A DNA stretch of 15,139 nt from Nitrospinaceae bacterium. Its GTDB lineage: Bacteria > Nitrospinota > Nitrospinia > Nitrospinales > VA-1. Position numbers and translations under genes: made by a program. The DNA lies in the NCBI GenBank assembly GCA_029261435.1, contig JAJDBI010000288.1:1-15139 (forward strand). Direction: 5' to 3'. The notes under the pieces were generated by a model. It did no database searches and had not been told where the DNA came from. It saw nothing but the letters and a program-made list of their open reading frames with translations. Below, in pieces: positions 13,086 through 15,139 of the stretch. Position 1 is the stretch's first letter; the number at the start of each line of letters is the position of its first letter.

Positions 13086-15139
13086 ATGGTACAAAAAAAA
13101 TATGTGTACGCCTTTGGTGATGAAAATACTGAGGGCACAGCAGAAATGAAAAATCTCCTTGGAGGCAAAGGTGCCAACCTTGGCGAAATGGCCTCTCTGG
13201 GGATACAAGTCCCTCCCGGATTCACCATAAGCACAGAAGCCTGTGTTTACTATTTCCAAAACAAAAACAAGTTCCCTTCTAAATTATGGGATGAAATTCT
13301 TGCCCGACTGAAAGATCTGGAAAAGGTTCTGGGGAAAAATTTTGGTGATCCGGCAAATCCTCTTCTTGTTTCAGTGCGGTCGGGTGCCCGGGTTTCCATG
13401 CCGGGGATGATGGACACAGTGTTGAACCTGGGACTGAATGATATAACTGTTCGAGGTTTGGCCAAGAGCACCAAGAACGAATGGTTTGCTCTCGACTCAT
13501 ATCGTCGTTTCATTGCCATGTTTGGGGATGTGGTGTTGGGGATTCCCGGAGAGCGGTTTGAAGCGATACTCACCAAGAAGAAATTAAAACGTAAAATCGA
13601 ATTTGATACGGAATTTACCATTCAGGAGTTGAAAGCACTTATCCGTCAGTTCAAGGCTCTGGTAGCCCGTATAACGGGAGAAGAGTTTATAGAAGATCCT
13701 ATGCAGCAACTGCGCATGGCGGTTGAGGCGGTGTTCAATTCATGGAACACAGAACGGGCGCGGACATATAGAAGGTTGAATGATATTCCGCACGAGTGGG
13801 GCACAGCGGTCACAGTTCAGTCCATGGTGTTTGGCAATATGGGTGAGACATCTGCCACAGGTGTTGCGTTTACCCGCAATCCGGCGACCGGGGAAAAGAA
13901 ATTCTATGGGGAGTACATGCTCAATGCTCAGGGCGAGGACGTTGTCGCGGGAATCCGCACACCCAACTCGATAGAAATGCTGGAGCAGGATATGCCGGAG
14001 GTGTATCAGGACCTGGTGAAGGTTTACCAGAAACTGGAAAATCACTATAAAGATATGCAGGATCTGGAGTTCACCATTGAAAACCAGAAACTGTTTTTAC
14101 TGCAGACCCGATCCGGCAAGCGCACAGCTGCCTCGGCTATCAAAGTAGCGATTGATATGGTGAATGAGGGGTTGATCAGTAAACGGGAAGCCTTGATGAG
14201 GGTTCCGGCGAACCAGTTAGATCAAATTTTTCATCCGATGATTTCCCCCAAGGCAAAAGTGAAATTGCTGGGAAAAGGATTGGGTGCCTCTCCCGGTGCG
14301 GCTGCGGGAAAGATTGTGTTCACTCCCGAGCGTGCTCAGGAACTGGCTGATAAAAAAGAAAAAGTGATTCTTGTTCGCATGGAGACATCGCCGGAAGATA
14401 TTCACGGGATGAGTGTGTCGCAGGGAATTTTGACCGCCAAGGGGGGTATGACTTCACATGCCGCAGTGGTGGCTCGGGCCATGGGTAAACCATGTGTTTC
14501 TGGAGTAGGAACTCTGGACGTAAACGTGAAAAGAAAAAAGTGTACGCTTGGGGGTGTTCAGCTTAAAGAGCTGGACTCAATCACTCTGGATGGAACTACA
14601 GGCCGAGTGATTGAAGGAGCTGTGCCTCTGATCCAGTCCCGGTTGACCAGTAATTTTACGCGTATGATGACCTGGGCCGGTGAAGTACGGGCTTTACAAA
14701 TTCGGGCTAATGCCGATACCCCGCACGTTGCCTTGATGGCGCGGGATTTTGGAGCGCAAGGGATCGGGTTGTGCCGTACAGAACATATGTTTTTTGATGA
14801 GGAACGCATTTTTCTGGTACGCAAAATGATCGTTGCGGAAGATGGAAAAGTTCGCGACGAGGCGTTGAAGAAACTGCTTCCCATCCAACGTGGGGATTTT
14901 GCCGAAATTTTTAAGGTGATGGATGGGCTTCCCGTTACGGTGCGATTGCTGGATCCTCCTTTGCATGAATTCCTGCCCAATACCCCGGCAGAAATTAAAA
15001 ACCTGGCCAGAGAGATGAAGCTATCGCCGATGGCTCTAGGTAAAAAAATTGAAACGCTGAAGGAAGTTAATCCCATGTTAGGACATCGTGGGTGTCGGCT
15101 TGGTATTACCTTCCCGGATATTTACCGGATGCAGGTTCG
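13086..15139 (+). CDS. ppdK: Pyruvate phosphate dikinase, N-terminal three quarters (3' end outside window)
   Basis: The frame is open from ATG 13086 to the right edge, 684 codons of an expected 880-900. The enzyme interconverts pyruvate + ATP + Pi and PEP + AMP + PPi in the cytoplasm. It starts VQKKYVYAFG, then has the ATP-binding domain (LLGGKGANLGEMASLGIQVPPGFT; SVRSGARVSMPGMMDTVLNLG; SATGVAFTRNPATGEKKFYGE). The mobile phosphohistidine domain carries GGMTSHAAVVARAMGKPC, with catalytic H458 and adjacent T456, the residue phosphorylated by PDRP regulators in plants and some bacteria. The C-terminal PEP/pyruvate barrel begins near 530 (GIGLCRTEHMFF, RLLDPPLHEFLP, NPMLGHRGCRLGI). The active-site Cys lies beyond the window. 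An in-frame ATG at 13062 would add eight residues, but 13086 fits the family N-terminus. There is no strong ribosome site. This long frame has no stop in the window. Confidence 0.96.
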   Translation, partial: MVQKKYVYAFGDENTEGTAEMKNLLGGKGANLGEMASLGIQVPPGFTISTEACVYYFQNKNKFPSKLWDEILARLKDLEKVLGKNFGDPANPLLVSVRSGARVSMPGMMDTVLNLGLNDITVRGLAKSTKNEWFALDSYRRFIAMFGDVVLGIPGERFEAILTKKKLKRKIEFDTEFTIQELKALIRQFKALVARITGEEFIEDPMQQLRMAVEAVFNSWNTERARTYRRLNDIPHEWGTAVTVQSMVFGNMGETSATGVAFTRNPATGEKKFYGEYMLNAQGEDVVAGIRTPNSIEMLEQDMPEVYQDLVKVYQKLENHYKDMQDLEFTIENQKLFLLQTRSGKRTAASAIKVAIDMVNEGLISKREALMRVPANQLDQIFHPMISPKAKVKLLGKGLGASPGAAAGKIVFTPERAQELADKKEKVILVRMETSPEDIHGMSVSQGILTAKGGMTSHAAVVARAMGKPCVSGVGTLDVNVKRKKCTLGGVQLKELDSITLDGTTGRVIEGAVPLIQSRLTSNFTRMMTWAGEVRALQIRANADTPHVALMARDFGAQGIGLCRTEHMFFDEERIFLVRKMIVAEDGKVRDEALKKLLPIQRGDFAEIFKVMDGLPVTVRLLDPPLHEFLPNTPAEIKNLAREMKLSPMALGKKIETLKEVNPMLGHRGCRLGITFPDIYRMQV

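Noticed and set aside
12729..13259. Minus-strand 176-codon frame across the glyS end and ppdK start
   Set aside because: It is a shadow of two well-supported plus-strand genes, with no recognisable domain.
1..15139. CRISPR array, tRNA, rRNA or insertion sequence
   Set aside because: No regularly spaced repeats, no cloverleaf-like sequence in the intergenic regions and no transposase or integrase frame were seen.

Overview
The window is ordinary chromosome from a Gram-negative bacterium. It carries a two-subunit glycyl-tRNA synthetase (glyQ, glyS), a YacG-type gyrase inhibitor, a GspA/GspB (ExeA/ExeB-like) pair for type II secretin assembly, pyruvate phosphate dikinase, and a periplasmic-sensor histidine kinase. 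The gene mix and moderate base composition would suit a marine Nitrospinota-like or deltaproteobacterium-like lineage. That placement comes from memory of gene content, not from a search, and is tentative. No phage, insertion sequence, tRNA, rRNA or CRISPR array was seen.

Left part (1-2962). The 3' end of a secreted FG-GAP/VCBS beta-propeller gene runs rightward. It converges on a leftward pair: yacG, then an orphan histidine kinase whose sensor is an NMT1/THI5-like substrate-binding domain. A run of nine G lies between these two genes.

Secretion part (2963-6296). After an AT-rich leader with a good sigma70-type promoter that has a perfect inverted repeat in its spacer, a rightward two-gene unit encodes a GspA-like AAA ATPase and GspB. 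The ATPase is unusual in starting with a degenerate J domain that lacks HPD. GspA and GspB are expected to work together at the inner membrane and peptidoglycan to place an outer-membrane secretin. No other type II secretion gene is in view. The unit ends at a 143-bp element with perfect 31-bp inverted arms. This element abuts the gspB stop codon and supplies the last codons of the convergent small gene.

Middle part (6274-7325). Two proteins of unknown function are divergently arranged: a 112-residue soluble protein (leftward) and a 195-residue membrane-associated protein with a conserved-looking Cys/His cluster (rightward).

Right part (7326-15139). glyQ and glyS lie on the same strand but are split by a 781-residue, opposite-strand, membrane-anchored STAND (NB-ARC-like) ATPase with seven TPR-like repeats. 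That gene ends 5 bp from glyQ. Both gly genes are preceded by a similar C-run plus TTGACTTT motif. ppdK follows glyS after 90 bp and runs off the right edge.

The items most worth following up are the STAND-TPR protein between glyQ and glyS, the palindromic element at 6154-6296, and the J-domain/GspA fusion.
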